DNA of 64,000 nucleotides from Paraburkholderia bannensis NBRC 103871 (GTDB taxonomy: Bacteria; Pseudomonadota; Gammaproteobacteria; Burkholderiales; Burkholderiaceae): contig NZ_BAYA01000019.1 of NCBI RefSeq assembly GCF_000685015.1, forward strand, positions 1 through 64,000. The letters are read 5' to 3'. Shown in pieces: positions 45,754 through 54,502 of this stretch (positions are counted from its first letter, which is position 1; each line of letters begins with the position of its first letter). A model generated the notes under the pieces. It was not told the origin of the DNA and ran no database searches. It worked only from the letters and a program-made list of their open reading frames with translations. The position numbers and the translations under genes were made by a program.

Positions 45754-47190
45754 TTAGACCTGGCTGATGAATTTGTTGGTGAGATAGAACTCGATGCCTT
45801 CTGCGCCGCCTTCGGAGCCGATTCCGCTCTCCTTGAGGCCGCCGAAGGGCAGTTCGGTGGCGACGATGCGGTACTGGTTAATGCCGATCATCCCGGCCTC
45901 CAGCCCGTCGCCCACGTCGAGGGCCGTGCGCGCGTCGTTCGTGAACGCATAGGCCGAGAGACCATACGGCAGGCGGTTCGCTTCGGCGAGCCCGTCTTCC
46001 AGCTGGTCGAAACGCATCAGCACCGCAATCGGGCCGAACGGCTCTTCGTGCATCACGCGAGCGTCCATCGGCACGTCGGCCAGCACGGTGGGCTCGAAGA
46101 AGTAGCCCTCGCCTGCAATGCGCTTGCCGCCCGTGAGCACCTTCGCGCCACGCTCGACCGCATCGGCGATGAGTTCTTCCATCTTGGCAACCTGGCGCGG
46201 ATTCGCGAGCGGGCCGACCTGCGTGCCGGGCTGCATGCCGTCACCTACCTTGAGCGCCTGGGTCGCCGATACGAAGTGCCCGACGAATTCGTCGTAGACC
46301 TCACGCTGGATCAGGAAGCGCGTCGATGAGATGCAGACCTGGCCGGTGCCACGGAAGCGGTTCGCCGCGCCTTCGACGGCTGCGCGTTCAACATCCGCAT
46401 CCTTGAATACGAGCACGGGCCCATGGCCGCCAAGCTCAAGCGTAATCGGCTTTACGCCTTCGGCGGCGCGCGCGGCAAGCAGGCGGCCGACCGGAACGGA
46501 ACCCGTGAACGTCACCTTGCGAATAACCGGCGATGCAATCAGCGTTTTCGACACCTCGTCGGGCACGCCGAAGACCACCTGAAGCACGCCTTTGGGCAGG
46601 CCTGCGTCGTCGAGTGCACGGGCGAGCGCGAGCGCCGTCGCCGGGCTTTCCTCGCCTGGCTTGATGATGACGCTACAGCCAGCGGCCAGCGCCGCAGACA
46701 GCTTGCGAGCCGGCGTGATGGCCGGGAAATTCCAGGGCGTGAACGCGGCGACCGGCCCGATGGCCTGCTTCTTCACCAGTTGCTGCACGCCGGGACGATT
46801 GGACGGCACCACGCGGCCATCGATGCGGCGCGCCTCTTCCGCGAACCATTCGAAGTAGTCGGCAGCGCGCAGCACTTCATCGCGGCTTTCGGCAAGCGGC
46901 TTGCCCTCTTCCAGCGTCAGCAAGGCGGCGATGTGCTCCACGCGCTCGCGAATCAGCTGCGCGCCGTTCTTCAGAATACGGGCGCGCTCTGCCGGCACCG
47001 TAACGCGCCACTGGTCGAACGCGCGCTTTGCCGCCTGCAACGCCTCGTCGAGGTCGGCCGCCGTTGCAAGCGGCACGCGGCCCAGTTCCTGCAACGTAGC
47101 GGGATTGACGACCGGCGCGGTAGCGCGTTCGCTGGCTGCGATCCATTTGCCGTTGATGAAAAGATTAAGCGAGTCGTAGTGAGCGTCCAT
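45754..47190 (-). CDS. NAD(P)-dependent aldehyde dehydrogenase, succinate-semialdehyde type
   Basis: A 478-residue ALDH. Catalytic residues are N154 (PWNFP), E252 (LELGG) and C286 (GTGQVCISS). 'FTGSVPVGRLLAARAAEGVKPITLELGGHGPVLVF' and the C-terminal 'ELPFGGLKESGIGSEGGAEGIEFYLTNKFISQV' place it with GabD-type succinate- or ketoglutarate-semialdehyde dehydrogenases. It is first in a three-gene operon and divergent from a LysR regulator; the accompanying genes point to an aromatic- or lactone-derived aldehyde rather than GABA. Confidence 0.9.
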   Translation of the reverse strand: MDAHYDSLNLFINGKWIAASERATAPVVNPATLQELGRVPLATAADLDEALQAAKRAFDQWRVTVPAERARILKNGAQLIRERVEHIAALLTLEEGKPLAESRDEVLRAADYFEWFAEEARRIDGRVVPSNRPGVQQLVKKQAIGPVAAFTPWNFPAITPARKLSAALAAGCSVIIKPGEESPATALALARALDDAGLPKGVLQVVFGVPDEVSKTLIASPVIRKVTFTGSVPVGRLLAARAAEGVKPITLELGGHGPVLVFKDADVERAAVEGAANRFRGTGQVCISSTRFLIQREVYDEFVGHFVSATQALKVGDGMQPGTQVGPLANPRQVAKMEELIADAVERGAKVLTGGKRIAGEGYFFEPTVLADVPMDARVMHEEPFGPIAVLMRFDQLEDGLAEANRLPYGLSAYAFTNDARTALDVGDGLEAGMIGINQYRIVATELPFGGLKESGIGSEGGAEGIEFYLTNKFISQV

Positions 47191-47524
47191 TTTTTCAATC
47201 CTCTAAATCGTTAGCAATTCGAATTAAATAATCTCGTAGCGCGCCAGTCGATACCGCAATCCCGATTCAGCGATTCATGACGGGAGGCTGGCTTCGGCTT
47301 GTGCCTGGCAGTGAATGCCTTGTCTGCGGAACACAGTCTAGGCGGGATGGCCGTGCGCTTTTAGCCAGACCAGAAGGAATGATTCTTGTCGCCAAAGGGA
47401 AAATCCCGCCCCGCCTGGCGATTAGGCTTACCGACATGCAAACGGGCGCTCGCCTATGATGGCCGTGGCAGAGGCCCGCAGCGCGGGGCGGACACGATGA
47501 AGTCAGACGAAAGGGACAGGTGGG
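47191..47524. promoter_or_regulatory. Divergent regulatory gap, aldehyde dehydrogenase operon / LysR
   Basis: 334 bases with no supported gene. The left end is A+T rich (AATTCGAATTAAATAATC near 47217) and is the likely promoter core of the aldehyde dehydrogenase operon. The right end has AGGGACAGGTGGG just before the LysR ATG. No clear terminator or riboswitch was seen. Confidence 0.5.
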
Positions 47525-48454
47525 ATGGACAAGTTATATAACATGTCGGTTTTTGCAAAAGTCGTCGAAATGGGGAGCTTCACCGCCGTTGCGAACCACC
47601 TCGACACAACGGTGGGCAACATTTCGCGTGCGGTGTCGGTGCTTGAGGAATCTCTCGACACGCGGCTCATGCAGCGTTCTACGCGTCGCCTCGTGATCAC
47701 CGACGCGGGCCGGAGGTTCTACGACCGCTGCGTTGCCATCCTGACCGACGTGGAGCACGCGGAGGCCGAGGCGCGGGACGCCCTGCTCGAACCGCGCGGC
47801 AGGCTGCGCGTGCACTCGGTTCCCGGACTCGGGCGCAATCTCGTGACGCGCGCCGTGCTGGCCTATCGCGAGGCGTATCCGGATGTCTCGGTGGAGCTGC
47901 TGCTGTCGCAACGGATGCCGAACCTGCTCGAAGAGCAGCTCGATATCGGCGTCGTCATCACACGGACGCTGCCTGATTCCGCGTATGTCAGCCAGAACAT
48001 CGGCACCAGCCATTGCATTCTCGCCGCCTCGCCTGCGTACCTGGCCGCTCACCCGGCGCCCGCATGCCCGGAAGATCTCATCGACCATCGATGCGTGCTT
48101 CTGGGTACGGTCGATTACGCGCCGGACGAGTGGCACCTCGAAAGTCCCGCGGGCAACGCGACCTTCCGTCCGACCGGGCCGCACTTCAGTGTCAACGACA
48201 TGGACGCCATGTCACAGGCGCTTCGCGATGGGGCGGGAATCGGCCTTCTCGCGGCCTTCTCCGCCATGGAGCACCTGCGCAGCGGTGCGCTTGTTCGCGT
48301 ATTGCCGCAGTACCACACGCACGTGCGCAACGTCTACGCGGTCTACCCGTCCCGCCAGTTCGTCGATGCAAAAATCAAGCGCTTCGTCGAGATCTTGAAG
48401 GCACATGTGGCCGATCATCTGGATTCCTATGCAAAGGAACTCGATATCGCTTGA
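47525..48454 (+). CDS. LysR family transcriptional regulator
   Basis: A 309-residue LysR protein: 'MDKLYNMSVFAKVVEMGSFTAVANHLDTTVGNISRAVSVLEESLDTRLMQRSTRRLVITDAG' forms the DNA-binding domain, followed by a DsdC/CrgA-like effector domain. It is divergent from the aldehyde dehydrogenase operon and probably regulates it. A GC-rich tail of about 200 bases separates it from the IclR gene. Confidence 0.92.
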   Translation: MDKLYNMSVFAKVVEMGSFTAVANHLDTTVGNISRAVSVLEESLDTRLMQRSTRRLVITDAGRRFYDRCVAILTDVEHAEAEARDALLEPRGRLRVHSVPGLGRNLVTRAVLAYREAYPDVSVELLLSQRMPNLLEEQLDIGVVITRTLPDSAYVSQNIGTSHCILAASPAYLAAHPAPACPEDLIDHRCVLLGTVDYAPDEWHLESPAGNATFRPTGPHFSVNDMDAMSQALRDGAGIGLLAAFSAMEHLRSGALVRVLPQYHTHVRNVYAVYPSRQFVDAKIKRFVEILKAHVADHLDSYAKELDIA

Positions 48455-48637
48455 CCGGCGACTCTGCCTTCAGATCGCTAGTCGCAGGCTCGTCGAGATC
48501 TGCGTCGCTCGCGGGCACGACGTTGCGAGCGACGAGACCCGGATCAGCGGCTTCGCCAGGCCCGGGTGACGACGCCACCGCTAGCAGCCCTCCTGACGCA
48601 TTTTAGGTGTTTACCCGTAAGCATATTGTCAGAACAC

Positions 48638-48653
48638 TATCGGCATGCCGATA
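48638..48653. promoter_or_regulatory. 16-bp perfect palindrome before iclR-like gene
   Basis: TATCGGCATGCCGATA is fully palindromic and ends 8 bases before the IclR-like ATG. This placement would block translation initiation or transcription, and IclR-family proteins bind palindromes of this length, so autoregulation is likely. Confidence 0.6.
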
Positions 48654-48661
48654 ATGCTGTC

Positions 48662-49405
48662 ATGGATGTGAAAACTGCTGTCCGCGTCTTCGATGTGATC
48701 AACCTCTTTGCCGAAGTGCGGCAACCGATGATCTACAGCGAAATTGCGCGTCGAACCGAGATCCCGCTTTCGAGCTGTCATGCCCTTCTGCAAACGATGG
48801 TGGCCAAGGGCTACCTGTACGCACCGGGCGTGAAGGCGGGCTATTACCCCACGCAGCGCCTGCTGCACGTCGCGCGCGACATTTGCAGCGAGGATCCGCT
48901 CACGCTGATGTTCCAGCCGCTGCTCCATGCACTGCGCGACGCGACCGGCGAGACAGCCGGGCTGGCAACGCTCGCGGGCAATCGCGTGGTCTATCTCGAC
49001 GTGGTGCAGTCGCGCCAGAAGATCCGCTACAGCGACGAACCGGGCGGCTTCATGTCGATCGCGAGCGCCGCGGGCAAGGCGCTGCTGGGCGCGCTGGGTG
49101 CCGAGGGACGTCGCAAGTTTCTCGACAGCAACCAGCCGTTGCCGCTTGCGGCCGATGGCTCGGTGCTCGACCGCGCCAGGTTCGAACGCGAGATCGAGCA
49201 AGGCGTGGTCGACGGCTGGCATCGTTCGACCGGCGAAAGCGTCGAGGATGTTGCCGGTCTGTCGCGCGGTTTCCTGATTCACGGCGAAGCGTTCGCGCTC
49301 GTCATCGGCGCGCCCAAGGCGCGTCTGCTGAGAAACGAGCCGCAAGCCGTGCAGGCGCTGCTCGACGTGTACGCGCAGATACCGCCGTCGCTGCTCGCGA
49401 CTTGA
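48662..49405 (+). CDS. IclR family transcriptional regulator
   Basis: A 247-residue IclR protein. Helix-turn-helix at about 1-60 ('RVFDVINLFAEVRQPMIYSEIARRTEIPLSSCHALLQTMVAKGYLY'). The effector domain has 'TAGLATLAGNRVVYLDVVQSRQKIRYSDEPGGFMSIASAAGKALLGAL'. The ATG at 48662 is preferred to an upstream in-frame ATG at 48566 because family members begin here and the palindrome lies in between. It precedes and is co-directional with the six-gene catabolic operon it most likely controls. Confidence 0.92.
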   Translation: MDVKTAVRVFDVINLFAEVRQPMIYSEIARRTEIPLSSCHALLQTMVAKGYLYAPGVKAGYYPTQRLLHVARDICSEDPLTLMFQPLLHALRDATGETAGLATLAGNRVVYLDVVQSRQKIRYSDEPGGFMSIASAAGKALLGALGAEGRRKFLDSNQPLPLAADGSVLDRARFEREIEQGVVDGWHRSTGESVEDVAGLSRGFLIHGEAFALVIGAPKARLLRNEPQAVQALLDVYAQIPPSLLAT

Positions 49406-49487
49406 TGCGAGCGAAGCGATCGAAAGCGATAAGCATTGCAGGACGCGCGTAAAAACAGCGCCGCAACAAGATGTGGAGGAAGACAGC

Positions 49488-50540
49488 ATGCGTTGGAAGA
49501 ACCGGCCGGATGGCTCGAACTGGGGCGACTTCGGCCCCGACGATCAGTTGGGCCGCCCGAACCTGATTGGCGCGGAGCAGGTGCTCAAGGGCGCCCAGGA
49601 GATCCGTGCGGGGCTGAGCTTCACGCTCTCGCTGCCGCTCGACTTCCCCGGCGAGAGCAAGCTCAACGTGCGCCGCCATCCTCCCGTGCTGCGGCCGACC
49701 TTTCGCGACGGCCTGCCCTATGTGAACTTTCCGTTCGCGCGCAACGAGCCTTCGGCGACCGACGTCGTGAGCGACGACCAGGTGCTGCTCTCGCTCCAGT
49801 ATTCGACGCAATGGGATGCGCTGGCGCACGTCGGCGCACGTTTCGACGCCGATGGCGACGGCCAGGCGGAAAGCGTCTATTACAACGGCTATCGCGCGCA
49901 CCGGGACATCGTCGGCCCGATGGAATATCGCGCGGAAAACGGCTTCGCACCCCATGCATGCGGCGGCGAGCACAGCCACGCGGACGTGCTCGGCATCGAG
50001 AACCTGGCCGTCAAGGGCATGCAGGGCCGCGGCGTACTGATCGATTTCGCGGCGCATTTTGGGCGCGAGTTCCGCACCATCGGCTATGACGACCTGATGC
50101 GCGTGATGGACGCGGACAGCGTGGACGTCGAGCGCGGCGACATGCTGGTGATACGCACCGGTTTCGCCGAGATGGTGCTGGAGATGAACAAGCAGCCGGA
50201 CGAGGCGGTGCTCGCGAGCCATTGCGGCGCGCTCGATGGCCGCGACGACCGCCTGCTGCAATGGATCAGCGACTCGGGCATTGCCGCGCTGGCCGCCGAC
50301 AACTACGCGGTCGAACGATATCCCGCACGCCAACCCGCGACAGCGGGCGAGCATCCGTTGATGCCGCTGCATCATCACTGTCTGTTCAAGCTGGGCCTGC
50401 CACTGGGCGAGCTTTGGTATCTGCACGATCTGGCGATCTGGCTGCGCGAGCATGGGCGCTCGCGCTTCATGCTCACCGCGCCGCCGCTGCGGCTGCCGGG
50501 CGCAATGGGCTCGCCGGTCACGCCGGTTGCGACAGTTTGA
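49488..50540 (+). CDS. Cyclase-family metal-dependent hydrolase (kynurenine formamidase/isatin hydrolase-like)
   Basis: A 350-residue protein of the large cyclase-family branch. The metal site normally built from HxGTHxD is represented by 'STQWDALAHVGARFDADGDG ... YYNGY', with further His in 'APHACGGEHSHADVLGIENLAVKGMQGRGVLIDF' and 'LMPLHHHCLFKLGLPLGELWYL'. The ATG at 49488 has GGAGGA seven bases upstream. It likely opens a ring or hydrolyses an amide/lactone. It is the first enzyme gene after iclR, suggesting the entry step of the pathway. Confidence 0.88.
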   Translation: MRWKNRPDGSNWGDFGPDDQLGRPNLIGAEQVLKGAQEIRAGLSFTLSLPLDFPGESKLNVRRHPPVLRPTFRDGLPYVNFPFARNEPSATDVVSDDQVLLSLQYSTQWDALAHVGARFDADGDGQAESVYYNGYRAHRDIVGPMEYRAENGFAPHACGGEHSHADVLGIENLAVKGMQGRGVLIDFAAHFGREFRTIGYDDLMRVMDADSVDVERGDMLVIRTGFAEMVLEMNKQPDEAVLASHCGALDGRDDRLLQWISDSGIAALAADNYAVERYPARQPATAGEHPLMPLHHHCLFKLGLPLGELWYLHDLAIWLREHGRSRFMLTAPPLRLPGAMGSPVTPVATV

Positions 50541-50648
50541 TTTGATTTCCGCCTGAGGTCGTCGTCCGTTCGATCCCGATATGGCGCCAATTCAATAAGC
50601 AATCCTTCCTTTTCGGCACTAGATCAAGCAACTTATCGCGTCCACGAC

Positions 50649-51350
50649 ATGGCTAAAGAACGAGTTTTGATCACCGGCGGCGCTGCCGGCATAGGCGCGG
50701 CGTGCGCGGCACGCTGCGAGGCGGATGGCTACGAGGCGGTCGTGATCGACCGTGTGGGCAACGGCCTACTCGCCGATCTCACCGATACGCAGGCCACCGC
50801 AGCCGCGCTCGAACGTGCACTCGAAGGCGGCCCGATCACGCGCCTCATCAACAACGTGGGCATCGTCGTGCCCAACGATGCAGAGCATCAGACGCTAGAA
50901 GAACTCGAACTCGCGTGGTCGCTCAACGTGCGCTGTGCGCAGCAGTGCATGCAGGCGCTGCTGCCGGGCATGAAGGCGGCGGGCTTCGGGCGCATCGTCA
51001 ACATGTCGTCGCGCGCGGCGCTCGGCAAGGAACTGCGCACCGCGTATGCGGCGACCAAGGCCGCGCTGATCGGCATGACGCGCGTGTGGGCGCTGGAGCT
51101 GGGCGTCCACGGCATCACCGCGAACGCCATCGGCCCCGGCCCGATCCGTACGGAACTGTTCGATCGCGCCAATCCGCCCGGTGCGCCACGCACCCAGGCG
51201 ATCATCGACGCCGTGCCGGTCAAGCGCGTGGGCACGCCCGACGATATTGCGCACGCGGCTGCGTATCTGCTCGACGCCCGTAGCGGCTTTGTCACCGGCC
51301 AGGTGCTGTATGTGTGCGGCGGCATGACGGTCGGCGTCGCGGGAGTCTGA
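50649..51350 (+). CDS. Short-chain dehydrogenase/reductase
   Basis: A 233-residue SDR: GGAAGIGAACAARCEADGYE at the nucleotide site, NNVGIV, S in 'VNMSSRAALGK', and YAATK. An Asp follows the second strand (VVIDRVG), indicating NAD use. It lies 108 bases after the cyclase gene and 2 bases before the next dehydrogenase. It probably oxidises a hydroxy intermediate of the same pathway. Confidence 0.92.
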   Translation: MAKERVLITGGAAGIGAACAARCEADGYEAVVIDRVGNGLLADLTDTQATAAALERALEGGPITRLINNVGIVVPNDAEHQTLEELELAWSLNVRCAQQCMQALLPGMKAAGFGRIVNMSSRAALGKELRTAYAATKAALIGMTRVWALELGVHGITANAIGPGPIRTELFDRANPPGAPRTQAIIDAVPVKRVGTPDDIAHAAAYLLDARSGFVTGQVLYVCGGMTVGVAGV

Positions 51351-51352
51351 CG

Positions 51353-52312
51353 ATGGCGGACACTGCATGGCGGCGTGCGGGCATCGTCGGAGCGGGCAGC
51401 ATCGGCGTGGCCTTTGCGATCGTATTCGCGCGCGCTGGCTGGCGCGTGCGCCTGTTCGATCCCGATGCGCAACGTCGCGCGGCCGCGCCCGATGAGATCG
51501 CGCTGCGTCTGGCCGATCTCACGCGCTTCGCGCTGATCGACGAAAGCGCCGCACAGATCGCCGCGCGCGTGGAGATCGTCGAGACGCTCGAAGCCGCCGC
51601 GCAAGACGCCGATCTCGTGCAGGAGTGCGCGCCCGAGCGCGTCGAACTCAAGCGCGAACTGTTCGTGCAACTGGATAAATGTACTCCGCCGCAGGCGATC
51701 CTCGCGAGCGCATCGTCGTTTCTCGCGGTAACGGAATTCGTCGATGCAAGCCTGCCGGGCCACGCGCGCTGCATCGTTGCGCACCCGGGCAATCCGCCCT
51801 ATCTGGTGCCCGTGGTCGAGATCGTGCCCGCGCCCTTCACGTCCGCTGCCGCGACCACGCGCGCCATCGCGCTCTACGGCGAAGCGGGGCTCATGCCCGT
51901 GCGCGTGAAGAAGGAAGTGGCCGGCTTCATTTTCAACCGCCTGCAAGGCGCGGTGCTGCGCGAAGCGTATTGCCTCGTGCGCGACGGCGTGGCGTCCGTG
52001 GACGATATCGACACCGTCATGCGCGAAGGCCTCGCGCCGCGCTGGTCGGTAATCGGGCCATTCGAGACCGTCGACCTGAACACGCGCGGCGGCATTGCCT
52101 CGCATGCACAGAAGATGGGGCCATCTTACGAACGCATGGGCGCCGAGCGCGGCCAGCACGACCCGTGGACGCCCGACCTCGTCGCCCAGGTGGAAGCCGC
52201 ACGGCGCGCGGCCCTGCCAATCGAACACTGGGACGCGCGCGTCGCGTGGCGCGACCGGCAACTGATGCAGCTCGCACGGCACCGCAAAAGCAGCTTGAAA
52301 ACAGATGACTGA
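51353..52312 (+). CDS. 3-hydroxyacyl-CoA dehydrogenase family, lambda-crystallin/L-gulonate dehydrogenase type
   Basis: A 319-residue protein. The N-terminal Rossmann domain has GIVGAGSIGVAFAIVFARAG and 'VRLFDPD'. 'VQECAPERVELKRELF', 'ASASSFLAV' and 'IVAHPGNPPYLVPVVEIVPAP' match the lambda-crystallin branch, which oxidises free 3-hydroxy acids rather than CoA esters. GGGAG precedes the ATG. Only 2 bases separate it from the SDR. In this operon it suggests a hydroxy-acid intermediate. Confidence 0.9.
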   Translation: MADTAWRRAGIVGAGSIGVAFAIVFARAGWRVRLFDPDAQRRAAAPDEIALRLADLTRFALIDESAAQIAARVEIVETLEAAAQDADLVQECAPERVELKRELFVQLDKCTPPQAILASASSFLAVTEFVDASLPGHARCIVAHPGNPPYLVPVVEIVPAPFTSAAATTRAIALYGEAGLMPVRVKKEVAGFIFNRLQGAVLREAYCLVRDGVASVDDIDTVMREGLAPRWSVIGPFETVDLNTRGGIASHAQKMGPSYERMGAERGQHDPWTPDLVAQVEAARRAALPIEHWDARVAWRDRQLMQLARHRKSSLKTDD

Positions 52313-52388
52313 ATCACACAAGAACTAGCCCGCTCGCCGCGATGCGAGAGAGACCCAAGAACTATTAATACCTGAAAGAGACACAACC

Positions 52389-53714
52389 ATGCAGCGAGTC
52401 ACTGCCTTCTTTACCGAGCTGATGCGCCGGTATCTGCCCGATCCCTTCGTCTTCGCGATCGGCCTCACCCTGCTCACGATGGCGCTCGCCGTCATCGTGC
52501 AAGGCCAGACCGTCACCGCGCTCACCACGAGCTGGGGCAAGGGCTTCTGGGCGCTGCTCGCGTTCACGACGCAGATGGCGGTGATTCTCGCGATGGGCTA
52601 TGTGCTCGCCACCGCGCCGCTCACCGACCGCTTCCTCAACCGCCTTGTCTCGCACGTCGACTCGCCGCGCATGGCCATCATCGTCGCGACGTTGGTGGGC
52701 GGCATCGGCAGCTACCTGAACTGGGGCTTCGGCCTCGTGGTGGGCGGGATCGTCGCGCGCAAGCTCGCGCTGCGCGTCAAGGGCGTGCACTACCCGCTCA
52801 TCATTGCGTCGGCCTATAGCGGCTTTACGCTGTACGGGCTGGGCCTGTCCGCCAGCATCCCAGTGCTGATCTCGACCAAGGGCCATCCGCTCGAAGCCCA
52901 GATGGGCGTCATTCCGCTCTCCGAAACGATTTTCTCGCCCACCATGCTGATGACGAGCCTCGTGACCATCGTGACGCTGCCGCTGCTCAATGCGTGGCTG
53001 CATCCGAAGGCGGGCCAGTCCGTGAAGGAAATCGACCGCGCGCTGGAAGAAGCGCCCAAGGCCGTGCCCGCGCTCGATATCGACGAAGGCAAGACGCTCG
53101 CCAACCGCCTGAACAACAGCCGCGTGTTGAGCTACGTGATCGGCGCAATCGGCATGGGCTATGTGGCGCTGCATTTCGTGCAGGGCGGCTCGATCGACCT
53201 GAACCTCATCAACTTCTTTATTCTGTTTCTCGGCATCCTGCTGCTCGGCACGCCGATCCGTTATGTGGAGAAGCTCAACGAAGGCATTCGCACGATCAGC
53301 GGCATCATTCTTCAGTACCCGTTCTACGCGGGCATCATGGCGATCATGGCATCGTCGGGTCTGGTCAATACGCTATCCGAAGCATTCGTGAAAGTCGCCA
53401 CGCCCGCCACGCTGCCGTTCTGGGGCTTGATCAGCTCGTTCGTCATCAACTTCTTCGCGCCTTCGGGCGGCGGCCATTGGGTCATTCAGGGGCCGTTCAT
53501 GATCGAGGCGGCGAAAACGATTGGCGCATCGGTGGGCCATACGTCGACGGCCGTGATGCTGGGCAATGCGTGGAACGATCTCGTCCAGCCGTTCTGGATC
53601 CTGCCCGCGCTCGCGCTTTCGAAGCTCAAACTCAAGGACATCATGGGCTATACGGTCATCATGATGTTCTGGATCGGCATTGTCTATTCGGTCGCGATTC
53701 TCGTTTGGGGCTAA
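52389..53714 (+). CDS. atoE: Short-chain fatty acid transporter, AtoE family
   Basis: A 441-residue inner-membrane carrier with about 11 hydrophobic segments. The AtoE signatures 'RYLPDPFVFAIGLTLLTM', 'GWGKGFWALLAFTTQMAVILAMGYVLA'-like region, 'GIGSYLNWGFGLVVGGIVARKLA' and 'FFAPSGGGHWVIQGPFMIEAAKTIG' are present. AtoE-type carriers take up short carboxylates such as acetoacetate. Placed mid-operon, it most likely imports the pathway substrate or a breakdown product. Confidence 0.92.
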   Translation: MQRVTAFFTELMRRYLPDPFVFAIGLTLLTMALAVIVQGQTVTALTTSWGKGFWALLAFTTQMAVILAMGYVLATAPLTDRFLNRLVSHVDSPRMAIIVATLVGGIGSYLNWGFGLVVGGIVARKLALRVKGVHYPLIIASAYSGFTLYGLGLSASIPVLISTKGHPLEAQMGVIPLSETIFSPTMLMTSLVTIVTLPLLNAWLHPKAGQSVKEIDRALEEAPKAVPALDIDEGKTLANRLNNSRVLSYVIGAIGMGYVALHFVQGGSIDLNLINFFILFLGILLLGTPIRYVEKLNEGIRTISGIILQYPFYAGIMAIMASSGLVNTLSEAFVKVATPATLPFWGLISSFVINFFAPSGGGHWVIQGPFMIEAAKTIGASVGHTSTAVMLGNAWNDLVQPFWILPALALSKLKLKDIMGYTVIMMFWIGIVYSVAILVWG

Positions 53715-53765
53715 AGCAGCGCGGCCTGCGCGCTTTCTGACATTCTTATTCATCGGAGATTAACC

Positions 53766-54050
53766 ATGCTGTATCTCGTGCACATGCAGGTGCAGATTCC
53801 GCACGGCACCGACGCCGCGTACGCCGACAAACTCAAGGCCGAAGAAAAGGCCTTCTCGCAGCGGCTTCAGCACGAAGGCAAATGGCGTCATCTGTGGCGC
53901 GTCGCGGGCGAATACGCCAATTACAGCGTGTTCGACGTGGAATCGAATGACGAGCTGCACACGCTGCTGTCCGCGCTGCCGCTGTTTCCGTTCATGAAGA
54001 TCAGCGTGACGCCGCTTGCACAGCATCCTTCGGCGATCGCACCGAACTGA
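53766..54050 (+). CDS. Muconolactone delta-isomerase (CatC)-like protein
   Basis: A 94-residue protein: 'LYLVHMQVQIPHGTDAAYADKLKAEEKAFSQRLQHEGKWRHLWRVAGEYANYSVFDVESNDELHTLLSALPLFPFMKISVTPLAQHPSA' matches CatC in length and pattern, including the LWR..G.YAN.SVFDV core. GGAG precedes the ATG. CatC shifts the double bond in muconolactone; since no catA/catB is nearby, a different butenolide is the probable substrate. Confidence 0.9.
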   Translation: MLYLVHMQVQIPHGTDAAYADKLKAEEKAFSQRLQHEGKWRHLWRVAGEYANYSVFDVESNDELHTLLSALPLFPFMKISVTPLAQHPSAIAPN

Positions 54051-54112
54051 ACGCCGAAAAAACGCCGAAAAAAAGCCGAACCGAAGCCCGAACGATTAGC
54101 CGGAACCACACG

Positions 54113-54409
54113 ATGCCGTTTCTCATCGAGACATTCGACAAGCCCGATCATGCTCACGTGCGCGCGCGCGAACGCGACCTGCATCTGGACTTTCTCGCGC
54201 AGCACAAGACGCTGCTGCTCGCCTGCGGCGCCAAGCTCAACGACGATGGATCGAGTGCGGGCGGCGGCATCTATATCGTCGATGTCGAGACGCGCGAAGC
54301 CGCCGAAGCGTTCATCGCCCAAGACCCGTTCTCGCACGCCGACCTGTTCGAGCGCGTGAGCATCGTCCGCTGGCGCAAGGCCTATGTGGACGGCGTCTGC
54401 CACCTCTGA
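54113..54409 (+). CDS. YciI-like protein
   Basis: A 98-residue YCII-family protein with a ferredoxin-like fold: 'PFLIETFDKPDHAHVRARERDLHLDFLAQHKTLLLACGAKLNDDGSSAGGGIYIVDVETREAAEAFIAQDPFSHADLFERVSIVRWRKAY'. The conserved His/Asp pair of the family (R..HL.FL, DPF) is present. YCII members act in chlorinated-aromatic pathways (TftG). It is last in the operon, just before a strong terminator. Confidence 0.9.
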   Translation: MPFLIETFDKPDHAHVRARERDLHLDFLAQHKTLLLACGAKLNDDGSSAGGGIYIVDVETREAAEAFIAQDPFSHADLFERVSIVRWRKAYVDGVCHL

Positions 54410-54463
54410 GCGCTTGGGCGTTCCCTTCCCTCGGACGGCGCCGCCCCTGTACGGCGCCGGTTT

Positions 54464-54502
54464 GGCCCGTCGCGCGCCCCTCCAGCGCGACGGGCCGTTT
54501 TT
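54464..54502 (+). terminator. Intrinsic terminator of the IclR-linked operon
   Basis: A 12-bp perfect stem (GGCCCGTCGCGC, 54464-54475, with its complement at 54485-54496) and a 9-base loop are followed by G and five T. It lies 54 bases after the YciI-like stop codon. Confidence 0.9.
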
